Numbered from the stretch's first letter, positions 28,068 to 37,114 are shown. The stretch: 64,000 bases of DNA from Nocardia vaccinii NBRC 15922 (GCF_001613305.1 NZ_BDCC01000009.1:496001-560000), one strand, 5' to 3'. Notes: a model not told the origin generated them from the sequence alone. Numbers and translations are program-made.

Positions 28068-29399
28068 GTGCCCGCTGAGAACATCATCAACGTCGACGAC
28101 GACGCCAAGCCGGTACTGTCCTACCCCGGTGGCGACTACCCGATGACAGTCACCAAGGCCGCCGAGGGCAATGACGGGATCGACCTCGGAAAGCTGCTGG
28201 CCAGCACGGGGTATGTCACCTACGACCCCGGTTTCGTGAACACGGCACCGACCAAGTCTGCGATCACCTACATCGATGGCGAGGCCGGCATCCTGCGCTA
28301 CCGCGGGTACCCGATCGAGCAGCTCGCCGCCGGTTCCAACTTCATCGAGGTCAGCTATCTGCTGATCTACGGTGAGCTGCCGACCGCGGCCCAGCTGGAG
28401 GATTTCACCGACCGGATCCGGCGGCACACCCTGCTGCACGAGGACCTCAAGCGCTTCTTCGACGGCTTCCCCCGCAACGCGCACCCGATGCCGGTGCTCT
28501 CCAGCGCGGTGAACGCCCTGTCGGCCTACTACCAGGACTCGCTGGATCCGCGCGATCCCGAACAGGTCGAGCTGTCCACGATCCGCCTGCTGGCCAAGCT
28601 GCCGACCATCGCGGCCTACGCGTACAAGAAGTCGGTCGGCCAGCCCTTCCTGTACCCGGACAACTCGCTGTCGCTGGTGGAGAACTTCCTGCGGATGACC
28701 TTCGGCTTCCCGGCCGAGCCCTACGAGGTCGACCCGGACGTCGCCGCGGCCCTGGACATGCTGCTGATCCTGCACGCGGACCACGAGCAGAACTGCTCGA
28801 CCTCCACCGTGCGCCTGGTCGGTTCCTCGGATGCGAACCTGTTCACCTCGGTCTCCGGCGGCATCAACGCCCTGTGGGGTCCGTTGCACGGCGGCGCCAA
28901 CCAGGCCGTGCTCGAAATGCTCGACGGCATCAAAGCGAATATGGACGGCGCCTCCGTCGATAATGCGGTCAAGGAATTCGTGCGCAAGGTCAAGAACAAG
29001 GAAGACGGCGTGAAGCTGATGGGCTTCGGGCACCGCGTCTACCGCAACTACGACCCGCGCGCGACCATCGTCAAGAAGACCGCCGACCAGATCCTCACCA
29101 AGTTGGGCGTGCAGGATCCGCTGCTGGACATCGCCAAGCAGCTCGAGGAAGCCGCCCTCGGTGACGACTACTTCGTCGAGCGCCGCCTCTACCCGAACGT
29201 CGACTTCTACACCGGCGTCATCTACCGGGCCATGGGCTTCCCCACCCGCATGTTCACCGTTCTGTTCGCCATGGGCCGCCTCCCCGGCTGGATCGCCCAC
29301 TGGCGCGAAATGCACAGCGAGCCCATGAAGATCGGCCGTCCCCGCCAGATCTACACCGGCTACGGCGCCCGCGACTTCACCGAGATCGCCGGCCGCTGA
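28068..29399 (+). CDS. gltA: Citrate synthase (main, GltA)
   Basis: A 443-residue hexameric-type citrate synthase, the entry enzyme of the TCA cycle. Landmarks: an N-terminal domain with TYIDGEAGILRYRGYPIEQL, HADHEQNCSTSTVR, WGPLHGGANQAVLEML and MGFGHRVYRNYDPRA, plus the catalytic Asp in YPNVDFYTG. Close to Rv0896 (gltA2). Start GTG 28068 follows GAGAGGGATCC. Codon usage is strongly biased to C/G-ending codons, as expected for high expression. A clear terminator follows. Confidence 0.95.
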   Translation: MPAENIINVDDDAKPVLSYPGGDYPMTVTKAAEGNDGIDLGKLLASTGYVTYDPGFVNTAPTKSAITYIDGEAGILRYRGYPIEQLAAGSNFIEVSYLLIYGELPTAAQLEDFTDRIRRHTLLHEDLKRFFDGFPRNAHPMPVLSSAVNALSAYYQDSLDPRDPEQVELSTIRLLAKLPTIAAYAYKKSVGQPFLYPDNSLSLVENFLRMTFGFPAEPYEVDPDVAAALDMLLILHADHEQNCSTSTVRLVGSSDANLFTSVSGGINALWGPLHGGANQAVLEMLDGIKANMDGASVDNAVKEFVRKVKNKEDGVKLMGFGHRVYRNYDPRATIVKKTADQILTKLGVQDPLLDIAKQLEEAALGDDYFVERRLYPNVDFYTGVIYRAMGFPTRMFTVLFAMGRLPGWIAHWREMHSEPMKIGRPRQIYTGYGARDFTEIAGR

Positions 29400-29406
29400 A
29401 ACAGCT

Positions 29407-29443
29407 GGAAAGGCCCGCTTCCGGATCGGAAGCGGGCCTTTCC
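29407..29443 (+). terminator. Strong terminator after gltA
   Basis: A perfect 16-bp stem, GGAAAGGCCCGCTTCC with GGAAGCGGGCCTTTCC, and a five-base loop, eight bases after the stop. The strongest terminator in the window; it also faces the porin gene on the other strand. Confidence 0.92.
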
Positions 29444-29471
29444 GCATTCGGTGCCCCGTTACGCCCCGCCG

Positions 29472-30143
29472 CTAGATCCGGACCGCGTCGCCGTACACCA
29501 CCACGGTGTCGTTCGACAGCGCGGATTCGGTGGTGAGGACGGAATAAGAGCGAATCGCGGCCGGTCCCAGGCAACCGGTCACCTTGACATCGGACAGCCG
29601 GACGCCGACCCGGGCGCGGCCGTCGCGGACCGGCACGCTGGCAAGCGGAACGTCCGTGATGGTTCCGGTGATGAAGGACATCGTGATCGACGGGGTGATC
29701 GCGATGCCGGGGTACAACGTGGCCACCGTATCGGACGTGCCCTGGTCGTTGGGCGTGATCTGGACCGTGGACGAGTCGCCCAGAACCGGATTCACGCCCA
29801 GCGCCGAGAACATGCCCTGCATCTCGAGGACCACCGGGCCCGTGGCGATCGCGCAGCCGACCTTGTATCCGATGGCGAGCGTGCCCTTGCGGAGCCGGGA
29901 CGCGGAAGATCCGCCGAGTACGGCATAGGCCTCGTTCGTCACCCGGGCCTCGCGTGTGGTGACCGGACCCCCGGTGACGTGCTGGATTGCCTCGCCGCGC
30001 TGCCCCAGCAGAATCCTGCGGCCGTCTCCGTTCTTCGCCTTCAGTTCGTGCGGTGCCGGGGCCTTCGGCGTGTCCGCGCAGGCAGGTGAGGTGCAGAACG
30101 TCGCCGCGGTCAGGACCACCGCGACCCACAGCGGGATGCGCAT
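29472..30143 (-). CDS. MspA-family porin, second of tandem pair
   Basis: A 223-residue exported protein. Signal peptide at residues 1-22 (MRIPLWVAVVLTAATF, cleaved after PACA). The mature protein has the MspA-type core: VTNEAYAVLGG, a GTLAIGYKVGCAI strand, alternating beta segments and a closing SYSVLTTE-VYGD strand. Such porins form octameric channels in the mycolate outer membrane. Two cysteines (GCAI, TGCLG) are not in mycobacterial MspA and could pair. ATG 30143 chosen for the signal peptide; it is 16 bases after the stop of the upstream porin gene. Confidence 0.8.
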   Translation of the reverse strand: MRIPLWVAVVLTAATFCTSPACADTPKAPAPHELKAKNGDGRRILLGQRGEAIQHVTGGPVTTREARVTNEAYAVLGGSSASRLRKGTLAIGYKVGCAIATGPVVLEMQGMFSALGVNPVLGDSSTVQITPNDQGTSDTVATLYPGIAITPSITMSFITGTITDVPLASVPVRDGRARVGVRLSDVKVTGCLGPAAIRSYSVLTTESALSNDTVVVYGDAVRI

Positions 30144-30159
30144 CGCTGCCCGCCGCGAA

Positions 30160-30807
30160 TCACAGCGCGATCGGAGCGCCATAAACCGCGACCGAATCGT
30201 CGGCCTCGCTCGATTTGGCGGCCAGGATCGTGTAGGAGCGGATGCTCGCCGGCCCGGCGCAGCCGTCGATGTGCAGATGGGCGTTTCGGCTGGTGACGAA
30301 GGCCTTGGAGCCCGACAGCGGCTTCTCGCCGAGCGGCACGTCGACGACCTTGCCGGGTTGCAGCGTGACGTTGAAGGACGGCGCGATGCTGGCCGTGGGC
30401 CCGATGTTCGCGCCGACGGTCGGCGTCGGGATACCGGCGGAGATGACGATGCCGGGGGTGAAACCCAGGGTCACCGTCGCGCCCAGGGTGATGGTGGTCA
30501 GATCCACCGCGCATCCGACGTTGTAGCCGGTCCGCAGCACGACGCCGGCGAGCGGGGATCCGCTGCCGCCGACCGATCCGTAGGCCTGGTTGGTGACGAA
30601 CACTTCGCGGGTCGTGCCGATGCCGTTGAGCGGAGGCACCCGGTTGGCCTGCTCGTCGTGCTGCCCAACCTTCAGCTGCCAGCCGTCCGGCATGGTGATC
30701 GACTGCTCATGCGGGGCTATCGAGATCACATCGGCATGCGCCGCCGGAACACCGACCGCCAGGACGGCCGCGGCAGCGGCCACGGACATCAGAAAACCTA
30801 CTCGCAC
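30160..30807 (-). CDS. MspA-family porin, first of tandem pair
   Basis: A 215-residue homologue of the downstream gene. GTG 30807 with GGGGGAG five bases upstream gives a signal peptide (FLMSVAAAAAVLAVG, cleaved after AHA). The core VTNQAYGSVGG and LRTGYNVGCAVDL matches MspA, and the cysteine pair (GCAV, DGCAG) is shared with its neighbour. The pair resembles the two-gene heteromeric porins known in Nocardia (NfpA/NfpB type); that these two form one channel is inference. The 276-base gap upstream, toward the STAND gene, is a divergent promoter region. Confidence 0.82.
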   Translation of the reverse strand: MRVGFLMSVAAAAAVLAVGVPAAHADVISIAPHEQSITMPDGWQLKVGQHDEQANRVPPLNGIGTTREVFVTNQAYGSVGGSGSPLAGVVLRTGYNVGCAVDLTTITLGATVTLGFTPGIVISAGIPTPTVGANIGPTASIAPSFNVTLQPGKVVDVPLGEKPLSGSKAFVTSRNAHLHIDGCAGPASIRSYTILAAKSSEADDSVAVYGAPIAL

Positions 30808-31083
30808 TGGGACTCCCCCACTGTTTCGCCATCGATCGGCCGGATGTCTCGGTCTCGGCCACAGATACGGCCAGAACGCTAGAAAGCCGGAACCGCCCGA
30901 GCAACGAGGAAATTCATGGCGACCGGGAATCGATGAGGTCAGGCGATCCGGGGCGATGTACGGTCCGGACATCCGGCCCGCGATCCGGGCTGCTCGCCTG
31001 CCGGCTCGGCCACCTTTCCGGCGAAATGACCGGCCGCGGCGGGAACCGAATCGGAATCCGCCCCGTCTAATCGTTTCGAGAAC

Positions 31084-32847
31084 ATGAACGATCCGCTCGG
31101 CACCGAGCGGATCCCCAAGTCCGTTCGGGGGTACTACATGACTACCGAAGAGGTCGGTCACGGTCGGCAGGTACAGGGCGGGTCGGCGCGCAGCGAGTTC
31201 GCGCGGCGGCTCTCGGCGCTGCATCGGGCCGCGGGGGCGCCGTCGTTGCGCAATGTCGCGATGCTGGCCCAGTTACGGGCGAACGAGGCCGGCGGGGAGA
31301 CCCGGTCGGCGCTGGCCTCGGCGCAGCGCATCAGCGATTGGCTCAGTGGACGCAATGTGCCCGCCCGGTTCGAATCCCTGCTCCCGGTACTGCAGGTGCT
31401 GGGGGCGCGGGCCAAGCGCCGGACCGGAAGTGCCGGTGAGGCGGTCAACACGCGAGCCTGGCGGATGTTGTGGACGGCGGCGCGGTCGAGTCCGGCCGAC
31501 GCCACCGGCGTCCCGTCACAACAGCCGTATCCAGTCGGCGATTACACCGAGCGGCACGAGGCGATCTTCTTCGGGCGCCGGCGCGCGCTCACCGCACTGC
31601 TGACGATGGTGCGGATGTCCGCGACGCCGCAGCGCCCGGCCGATGTGATCGTGCTGACCGGCGCATCGGGTGTGGGCAAGTCCTCGCTGCTGCGCGCCGC
31701 ACTCGTTCCGGCACTGCGTTCGGAGGGCGGCCGGTGGGCCGTCACGATTCTCACCCCGGGCCGTGATCCACTCGCGACGTCGGTGCGAACCTTCGGCGGC
31801 ACAACGGGTCTCACCGTCGGCGGTCCGGATCTGGAAGTGGTGCGGCAGTGGGCGGGCGAGGCTCGTCCGGTACTGATCGTGGACCAGTTCGAGCAGTTGT
31901 ACCGCCCCGAGATCGACCCGACCGAACGTGCGGCCTTCCTGATCTGGCTCAAACAGGTCTCCACGATAGGCACCGTGCTGATCTCGATCCGCTCCGACGA
32001 TCTGGTCTCCTGCGCGCAGTACCCGTGGCTCGCGGATGCGGTGCAGCACAACAGTTTCACGCTCGGTCCGATGCTCAGACCGGAGCTGACCTCGGTCATC
32101 GTCGGCCCCGTGCGCAGCTGTGGCGCCGCGGTCGATCCGGGAGTGGTCGATCTGCTGCTCAGTGCCCTGGAATCGGATCGGCTGAGCCTGGACAGAGCGG
32201 CCACCAGTCCCGGCGAGTTGGCGGTCCTGTCCGCCACCATGCGGTCGCTGTGGGCCGCCCACACCGGCGACCGGATCGATATCGCCGCATATCGGAAGGT
32301 CGGCGGTCCGGCCGGGGAGATCGCCCGCATGGCCGAAAGCCGTTGGGCCGAGCTGACTCCGGAGGAACAGGCCGACGCTCGCCGGCTACTGATGGCCCTG
32401 ATCACCGTGCATCGCGACGGCAGCTACTCGCGCCGACGCATCCCGACGACCGATCTGCTGCGCATCGCCGCCCACACCGGATCGAGCCACCATCTGGTCG
32501 ATCGTCTCGTCCGGTGGCGCTTGATCGTAGTGGAGGTACGGCACGCCGACCTGGTGCACGACACGCTGTTGCGCTGGGATCGGCTGCGCGGCTGGATCGC
32601 GGAGAATCGCGCATTGCTGTTGTGGCGTCAGCGAATCGAGGACGATGCGGCCGAATGGTTTTCCGCCGACCGCGATCCCGGCCTGCTCTACCGCGGCAGC
32701 CGGCTCACCACCGCGATCCGCCACGCCGATCCCACCGCCGGCGCCGCGGCCACCGAATTCCTGCGCGCCTCGGCCCGTGTGGAACTGGGCGGGTCGGCCG
32801 TCGACCAGCAGACCGGTTACGACTATCGCAAAGCCGTCGGGCAATGA
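31084..32847 (+). CDS. nSTAND1-type NTPase without WD40 domain
   Basis: A 587-residue signal-transducing NTPase. Residues 35-115 are helical and helix-turn-helix-like (ending in SDWLSGRNVPARFESLL). The NTPase begins at about 155 with FFGRRRALTALL; Walker A is TGASGVGKSSLLRA and Walker B is VLIVDQFEQLY, the nSTAND1 form. A winged-helix region with RWRLIVVEV and LVHDTLLRWDRLRGWI follows. The protein then ends where relatives carry a WD40 propeller. Start ATG 31084 or ATG 31138 (18 residues later) are equally possible. Such NTPases can be regulators or defence sensors; no effector domain is visible, and the neighbours do not resolve which. Confidence 0.8.
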   Translation: MNDPLGTERIPKSVRGYYMTTEEVGHGRQVQGGSARSEFARRLSALHRAAGAPSLRNVAMLAQLRANEAGGETRSALASAQRISDWLSGRNVPARFESLLPVLQVLGARAKRRTGSAGEAVNTRAWRMLWTAARSSPADATGVPSQQPYPVGDYTERHEAIFFGRRRALTALLTMVRMSATPQRPADVIVLTGASGVGKSSLLRAALVPALRSEGGRWAVTILTPGRDPLATSVRTFGGTTGLTVGGPDLEVVRQWAGEARPVLIVDQFEQLYRPEIDPTERAAFLIWLKQVSTIGTVLISIRSDDLVSCAQYPWLADAVQHNSFTLGPMLRPELTSVIVGPVRSCGAAVDPGVVDLLLSALESDRLSLDRAATSPGELAVLSATMRSLWAAHTGDRIDIAAYRKVGGPAGEIARMAESRWAELTPEEQADARRLLMALITVHRDGSYSRRRIPTTDLLRIAAHTGSSHHLVDRLVRWRLIVVEVRHADLVHDTLLRWDRLRGWIAENRALLLWRQRIEDDAAEWFSADRDPGLLYRGSRLTTAIRHADPTAGAAATEFLRASARVELGGSAVDQQTGYDYRKAVGQ

Positions 32848-32940
32848 CCGACGATCCCACATGAGGGCCCCGGCCGAGCGGGACGCCGGAATGCGGGTCG
32901 CAGCCGGGCAAACCCGGCCCGAGCGGGCACACTGGATGAA

Positions 32941-34113
32941 ATGACCGAACATCCGGACGAGCAGGCCGACCAGGGCGAGGACGCACCGCCCGAGCCCTCC
33001 TCGAACGGAACTCACCGCATGCCGGCCTGGGTGCCGCGGGCGATTGTCCTGACCTTCGCGCTGCTCGGCGCATACCAGATCACCGACTGGGCGGCGCACA
33101 AGCTGCTGGGACTCTTCACGATCATGCTGGTCGCGTTCTTCGTCTCGCTGGCGACCGAGCCGGCGGTGAACATTCTGTCCGCCCGGGGAGTGCATCGCGG
33201 ACTGGCCACCGCGGTGGTCTTCGTCGCGCTCTTCGCCTCTGTCGCAGGGTTCATCACGGCCTTGGTCACCCTGCTGGTGGAGACCGTGAGCAATCTGCTG
33301 CACGAACTGCCGGGACTGATCAACGAACTCGTCGGATGGATCAATCACACGTTCCACCAACACTTCACGGTGGATCAGCTGCGCGATCGGCTGCTGCACG
33401 ACTCCAATGTGCTGAACAACTACGCCCAGACCGCCGCCAACAACGCGTGGGGGCTGTCCAGTACGGTTCTCGGCGGACTGGTTCAGGTGCTGACGATCGC
33501 GCTGTTCAGCATCTACCTCACCGCCGACGGCCCCAAGCTGCGGCGCACGGTGTGCTCACTGCTGCCGCCCACCCGCCAGCAGGAGGTGTTGCGGGCGTGG
33601 GATCTGGCCATCTCCAAAACCGGCGGATATCTGTACTCCCGAGCCCTGCTGGCGGTGATCTCCGCACTCGCGCACGGCGTGTTCCTCGCGATCCTCGGAC
33701 TGCCCAACGCGCTCGCACTCGGCGTGTGGTTCGGTGTGGTCGCCTCGTTCGTCCCGACCATCGGGACGTATATCGCGGGCACCCTGCCGGTGCTGGTGGC
33801 GCTGACCATCCATCCGATCGACGCGTTGTGGGTGGTCGGATTCTCGGTCGTCTACCAGTGGTTCCAGGACTATCTGCTGCAACCGCGCATCACCGCCCGC
33901 ACCGTCGATGTGAACGCGGCCGTGGCACTGCTGGCGGTCCTGGCGGGTGGGGCCCTGCTCGGCGCCGTCGGTGCGCTGCTGGCAATTCCGGCGACGGCCA
34001 CGGTGCAGGCATTCCTGAGCGAATACGTCAGGCGGTACGAGGTCGCCGAGGATCCGCGGATCGAACGCACCACCTCCCGTTATCGACGGCTGTGGCGACG
34101 TCCGCGGAAGTAG
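32941..34113 (+). CDS. AI-2E family transporter (PerM/UPF0118)
   Basis: A 390-residue inner-membrane protein with about eight hydrophobic helices, starting after an acidic Pro/Glu-rich cytoplasmic head (1-25). Conserved pieces: a long periplasmic helix-rich loop (105-165), GLPNALALGVWFGVVASFVPTIGTYI, and the terminal GALLAIPATATVQAFL. Members export small molecules or ions (e.g. Na+/H+ antiporters); substrate unknown. The ATG is 93 bases past the STAND gene, so co-transcription is possible. Confidence 0.87.
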   Translation: MTEHPDEQADQGEDAPPEPSSNGTHRMPAWVPRAIVLTFALLGAYQITDWAAHKLLGLFTIMLVAFFVSLATEPAVNILSARGVHRGLATAVVFVALFASVAGFITALVTLLVETVSNLLHELPGLINELVGWINHTFHQHFTVDQLRDRLLHDSNVLNNYAQTAANNAWGLSSTVLGGLVQVLTIALFSIYLTADGPKLRRTVCSLLPPTRQQEVLRAWDLAISKTGGYLYSRALLAVISALAHGVFLAILGLPNALALGVWFGVVASFVPTIGTYIAGTLPVLVALTIHPIDALWVVGFSVVYQWFQDYLLQPRITARTVDVNAAVALLAVLAGGALLGAVGALLAIPATATVQAFLSEYVRRYEVAEDPRIERTTSRYRRLWRRPRK

Positions 34114-34443
34114 GTTGCCACGTCCTCGCGGCTGCAAGGACTTGTTAAGCGCTCGTCGAGTCGGGCGCGGGATCGTCTCTGGTGTGAGGTTCGGCGAACC
34201 TCGCGATCCGACCACCGGCTCGGCCTGCTTCGGAGGGGATGGCAGGACGCGCGGATGTCGGCGCGGCGCGCGGTATCGGATCGGCCTGTCCCGGGGAGGA
34301 CAGTCCGATCCAATCCCGCGCCGGGGCACGGTTCGGCCCGTCACGTCGGGGGGACGGACCGGATCGCCCGGCAATACCGCGCGGACGTGGGGCCGGACGA
34401 AACCGGGGTGCGGAGTGGTCCCGGTACGTGCAATGGTGCAGGT
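34114..34443 (+). other. 330-base leader region before the Eis-like gene, with two strong hairpins
   Basis: No convincing gene. Two hairpins stand out: GAGGTTC-GGC-GAACCTC at 34186-34202, and GGATCGG-C-CTGTCC with GGACAG-T-CCGATCC at 34278-34311 (13 paired bases, one mismatch). The first could end the transporter transcript; the second could structure the acetyltransferase 5' leader. Confidence 0.6.
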
Positions 34444-35649
34444 ATGACAGAGACGTCGGGGATAACTCTGTGCTCCGGTACCGCGGCCGATGCCGAGGCG
34501 GTCCGGCTGCTGGGCGACACCAGTTTCGGTGTGGTGAGCGATCCGGTCGAAATCGAACGGAATCGCCGAGTCTTCGCGCTGGAGAACGGCCTCGTGGCGC
34601 GGGACGGTGATCGAATCGTCGGGTACACCGCCACGTATACCCAGACGCTGACGGTTCCGGGCGGTCATCCGGTGCAGGTGGAGTCGATCGCGAATGTCGC
34701 TGTCGCACCGACACACCGGCGCCGCGGCATCCTGCGCGCGATGTACACCGAACAGCATCGGCGCACCGAGGCGAAGAAGCTGCCGCTGACCATCTTCACG
34801 GCCAGCCAGGGTGGAATCTACGGTCGCTTCGGATACGGACCCGCGATCGGCCAGCAGCACATCCGATTCGATCGCCGCTTCGCGCGATTCCATTCCGGCA
34901 CACCGGATCCGGGTGGCGTCACGTTGACCTCGACCGACCGGGCGCGGCACATCGTGCCCGCGATCTACGACCGCTGGCGGCGAGTGCAGCCGGGTGCGCA
35001 GCTGCGCCCGGAGCCCGCCTGGGACGCGTTGTTCGCCGATCAGCCGCGCTACCGCGGCGGCGGGACCGAATTGTTCGCCTTCACCCACGCCGACGGCTAT
35101 GCGCTGTATCGCTACCACCGGCGCGAATCGGGTAGCGCGATCGAGGTGGTGGAGCTGCGCGCGGTCACGCCGGACGCGCACGCCGCGCTCTGGCGGGCAC
35201 TGAGCACACTCGAACTGTTCGATCGGATCGAGGCGGTGATCGCACCGGACGACCCGCTCCCGCATCTGTTCACCGACCCGCGGCTGGTCCAGACCACCGC
35301 GCTACGCGACGCACTGTGGTTGCGGATCATGGATGTTCCCGCCGCGCTGACCGCCCGGTCATACGAGGCCGATCTGGATGTCGTTGTCGCGGTGCGTGAT
35401 CCGTTCCGCGCGGCGGGTGGCGTCTTCGCGCTGCGGGTGCGCGACGGCCGCGCCGAATGCGCGCCGACCACCCGCGAGGCCGATGTCGAACTCGACATCG
35501 ACGTGCTCGGCTCGGTCTATCTGGGCGCCCACCGGGTCCGGAGAATGGCGGCGGCACATCGCATCCGGGCGAAGGACTCATCCGCGCCGCGGGCGCTGGA
35601 CCTGGCCTTCCAGGCCGACCGCGACCCCGTCCTGGGCTGGCCCTTCTGA
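34444..35649 (+). CDS. Eis-like GNAT N-acetyltransferase
   Basis: A 401-residue tripartite GNAT protein: an N-terminal acetyltransferase domain (acetyl-CoA loop VAPTHRRRGILRAMY, then YGRFGYGPA holding the catalytic tyrosine), a second degenerate GNAT domain and a C-terminal sterol-carrier-like domain. The protein ends in LGWPF; in mycobacterial Eis the carboxylate of the terminal Phe is the catalytic base. Eis acetylates aminoglycosides at several amines and host proteins. Antibiotic tolerance is thus possible but untested. ATG 34444; weak Shine-Dalgarno. Confidence 0.85.
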   Translation: MTETSGITLCSGTAADAEAVRLLGDTSFGVVSDPVEIERNRRVFALENGLVARDGDRIVGYTATYTQTLTVPGGHPVQVESIANVAVAPTHRRRGILRAMYTEQHRRTEAKKLPLTIFTASQGGIYGRFGYGPAIGQQHIRFDRRFARFHSGTPDPGGVTLTSTDRARHIVPAIYDRWRRVQPGAQLRPEPAWDALFADQPRYRGGGTELFAFTHADGYALYRYHRRESGSAIEVVELRAVTPDAHAALWRALSTLELFDRIEAVIAPDDPLPHLFTDPRLVQTTALRDALWLRIMDVPAALTARSYEADLDVVVAVRDPFRAAGGVFALRVRDGRAECAPTTREADVELDIDVLGSVYLGAHRVRRMAAAHRIRAKDSSAPRALDLAFQADRDPVLGWPF

Positions 35650-35827
35650 CGGCACGGCGGCGCATGCGGAGGCACAACCAGCCTCAGGTGGCGCGTGTCA
35701 TCGAGTGGCCCGCCCAGCTGCGCACCACCGAACCCCCCGGCTCTCGACTCGGCCCCTTCACCCCCGGGGTGTGGCGGCACGTCTTTCCGGAGTGGCTCGT
35801 CCGGGTGCGCACTGGCATGCTGGGCAT

Positions 35828-36229
35828 GTGGAGTTGATTCGGTTCGTGCTGAATGTGATCTGGCTGGTGCTGGCCGGTTTCTGGATGGCGCTGGGATATC
35901 TGCTCGCCGGGGTGATCTGCTGCGTGCTGATCATCACCATTCCGTTCGGGATCGCCTCGTTCCGGATCGCGAGCTATGTGCTGTGGCCGTTCGGGCGAGA
36001 GGTCGTCGTGCGACCGGGTTCGGGCGCACCGTCGACGGTGGGGAACGTCATCTGGTTCATCTTCGCCGGATGGTGGCTGGCCCTGGGGCATTTGCTCACC
36101 AGTATTCCGCTGTTCGTCTCGATCGTCGGAATTCCGTTCGGCTGGGCGAACATTCGGCTGATACCAATCTCACTCATGCCGCTGGGCAGGCAGATCGTGC
36201 CGACCAGCCGACGCTTCGGCGAGCGGTAG
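35828..36229 (+). CDS. YccF domain membrane protein
   Basis: A 133-residue protein with two YccF repeats. Each repeat has a hydrophobic hairpin followed by IPFGxAxxRL/I (FVLNVIWLVLAGF..., then NVIWFIFAGWWLAL...). Four membrane helices are likely. The GTG 35828 start begins VELIRFVLNVIW. Upstream 35650-35827 has no gene that I trust. A fragment of a second YccF tail follows the stop. Confidence 0.85.
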   Translation: MELIRFVLNVIWLVLAGFWMALGYLLAGVICCVLIITIPFGIASFRIASYVLWPFGREVVVRPGSGAPSTVGNVIWFIFAGWWLALGHLLTSIPLFVSIVGIPFGWANIRLIPISLMPLGRQIVPTSRRFGER

Positions 36230-36252
36230 CAGACCATTGGCAATGTGTAACT

Positions 36253-36342
36253 TTCGGCTGGGCCAACCTGAAGCTCATCCCGGTGTCGTTGATGCCCCTG
36301 GGCCGCGAAATCGTACCGAGTGAAAGCGTTTTCGGACGCTGA
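36253..36342 (+). pseudogene. Decayed duplicate of the YccF C-terminus
   Basis: Thirty codons including a stop read FGWANLKLIPVSLMPLGREI and end SVFGR. The intact YccF ends FGWANIRLIPISLMPLGRQI...GER. About 20 of 29 residues match at protein level while DNA differs throughout, so this is an old duplication or the tail of a deleted paralog. A stop codon (TAA at 36248) and no start precede it. Confidence 0.75.
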
Positions 36343-36366
36343 GGCAGGTGCCTTCTCCTCCCGGCG

Positions 36367-36804
36367 CTATTCCGATTCGTCCACGATCTGCGTCATGATT
36401 CCGACCGCCTCGCGCAGCACGTCGAGCTGAGCGGAGCTCAGGCCGGAGAGTTGATCGGTCATCCATTCCTCGCGAGCGTTGGCCTCGTCGGCGATCAGCG
36501 CCCGGCCGGCCGCGGAGAGCGAGACGATGACCTGGCGGCCGTCGGTGGGGTGCGGGTCCCGCTTGACCAGATCCATTTCCGACAACGACGCGATCACGCG
36601 CGTCATCGAGGGCGGTTGCACTCGCTCCTTGGCCGCAAGCGTGCCCGGTGTCATGGCGCCGTCCCGATTGAGGGTCGCCAAGGCCGACAGCTGGGTCAGC
36701 GAAATCTGAGCCTCGGCGCGGCGCCCCCGCAGATGTCGGGTCAGCCGAACCACCGCCAGGGACAGCTCGGCGGCGAGGGCTCGTATGTCGGAAGCCGTTG
36801 TCAC
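36367..36804 (-). CDS. MarR-family transcriptional regulator
   Basis: A 145-residue winged-helix regulator like Rv0880. The recognition region is around residues 50-75 (TPGTLAAKERVQPPSMTRVI), the wing contains KRDPHPTDGRQVIVSLS, and N- and C-terminal helices form the dimer. Ligand unknown. GTG 36804 start; a -10-like TATCGT lies eight bases upstream. The gene diverges from DUF2530 with a 34-base gap, so it may repress both directions. Confidence 0.88.
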   Translation of the reverse strand: MTTASDIRALAAELSLAVVRLTRHLRGRRAEAQISLTQLSALATLNRDGAMTPGTLAAKERVQPPSMTRVIASLSEMDLVKRDPHPTDGRQVIVSLSAAGRALIADEANAREEWMTDQLSGLSSAQLDVLREAVGIMTQIVDESE

Positions 36805-36838
36805 AGAGCAGAACGATACGTGACACGCCGTACGGGAG

Positions 36839-37105
36839 ATGTCCGATCACAACGGTATCGTTGGCATCGTGACCTCCGATGCGCCCGAAATTCCGCCGCG
36901 CCTGACCGATCCGCGCCCGGTACTGGCCGTCGGCAGCATTCTGTGGGCGATCGCGACCGTCGCGGTCTGGGTGAACGACAGCTGGGCTCCCGCGCGGCCG
37001 ATCTGTCTGATGGGCTTGGCCGTCGGTTTGCTCGGATACCTCATCTTCATGATTCAACGTCGCAGTGCGCGGCGTGGCGACAAGGGTGCACAGAAAGGAC
37101 TCTGA
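36839..37105 (+). CDS. DUF2530 small membrane protein
   Basis: An 88-residue membrane protein (PPRLTDPRPVLAVGSILWAIATV, second helix LMGLAVGLLGYLIFMI, basic tail), matching DUF2530. Function unknown; it is a constant neighbour of the MarR gene in mycobacteria. ATG 36839 sits directly behind GGGAG, too close for normal ribosome binding; GTG 36869 is the alternative start. Confidence 0.75.
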   Translation: MSDHNGIVGIVTSDAPEIPPRLTDPRPVLAVGSILWAIATVAVWVNDSWAPARPICLMGLAVGLLGYLIFMIQRRSARRGDKGAQKGL

Positions 37106-37114
37106 GGGCGACTT

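Noticed and set aside
35664..35827. A short frame (starting MRRHNQPQ) between the Eis-like and YccF genes
   Set aside because: Could be coding but has no Shine-Dalgarno, no recognisable family and several Pro/Gly runs; not reported as a gene.
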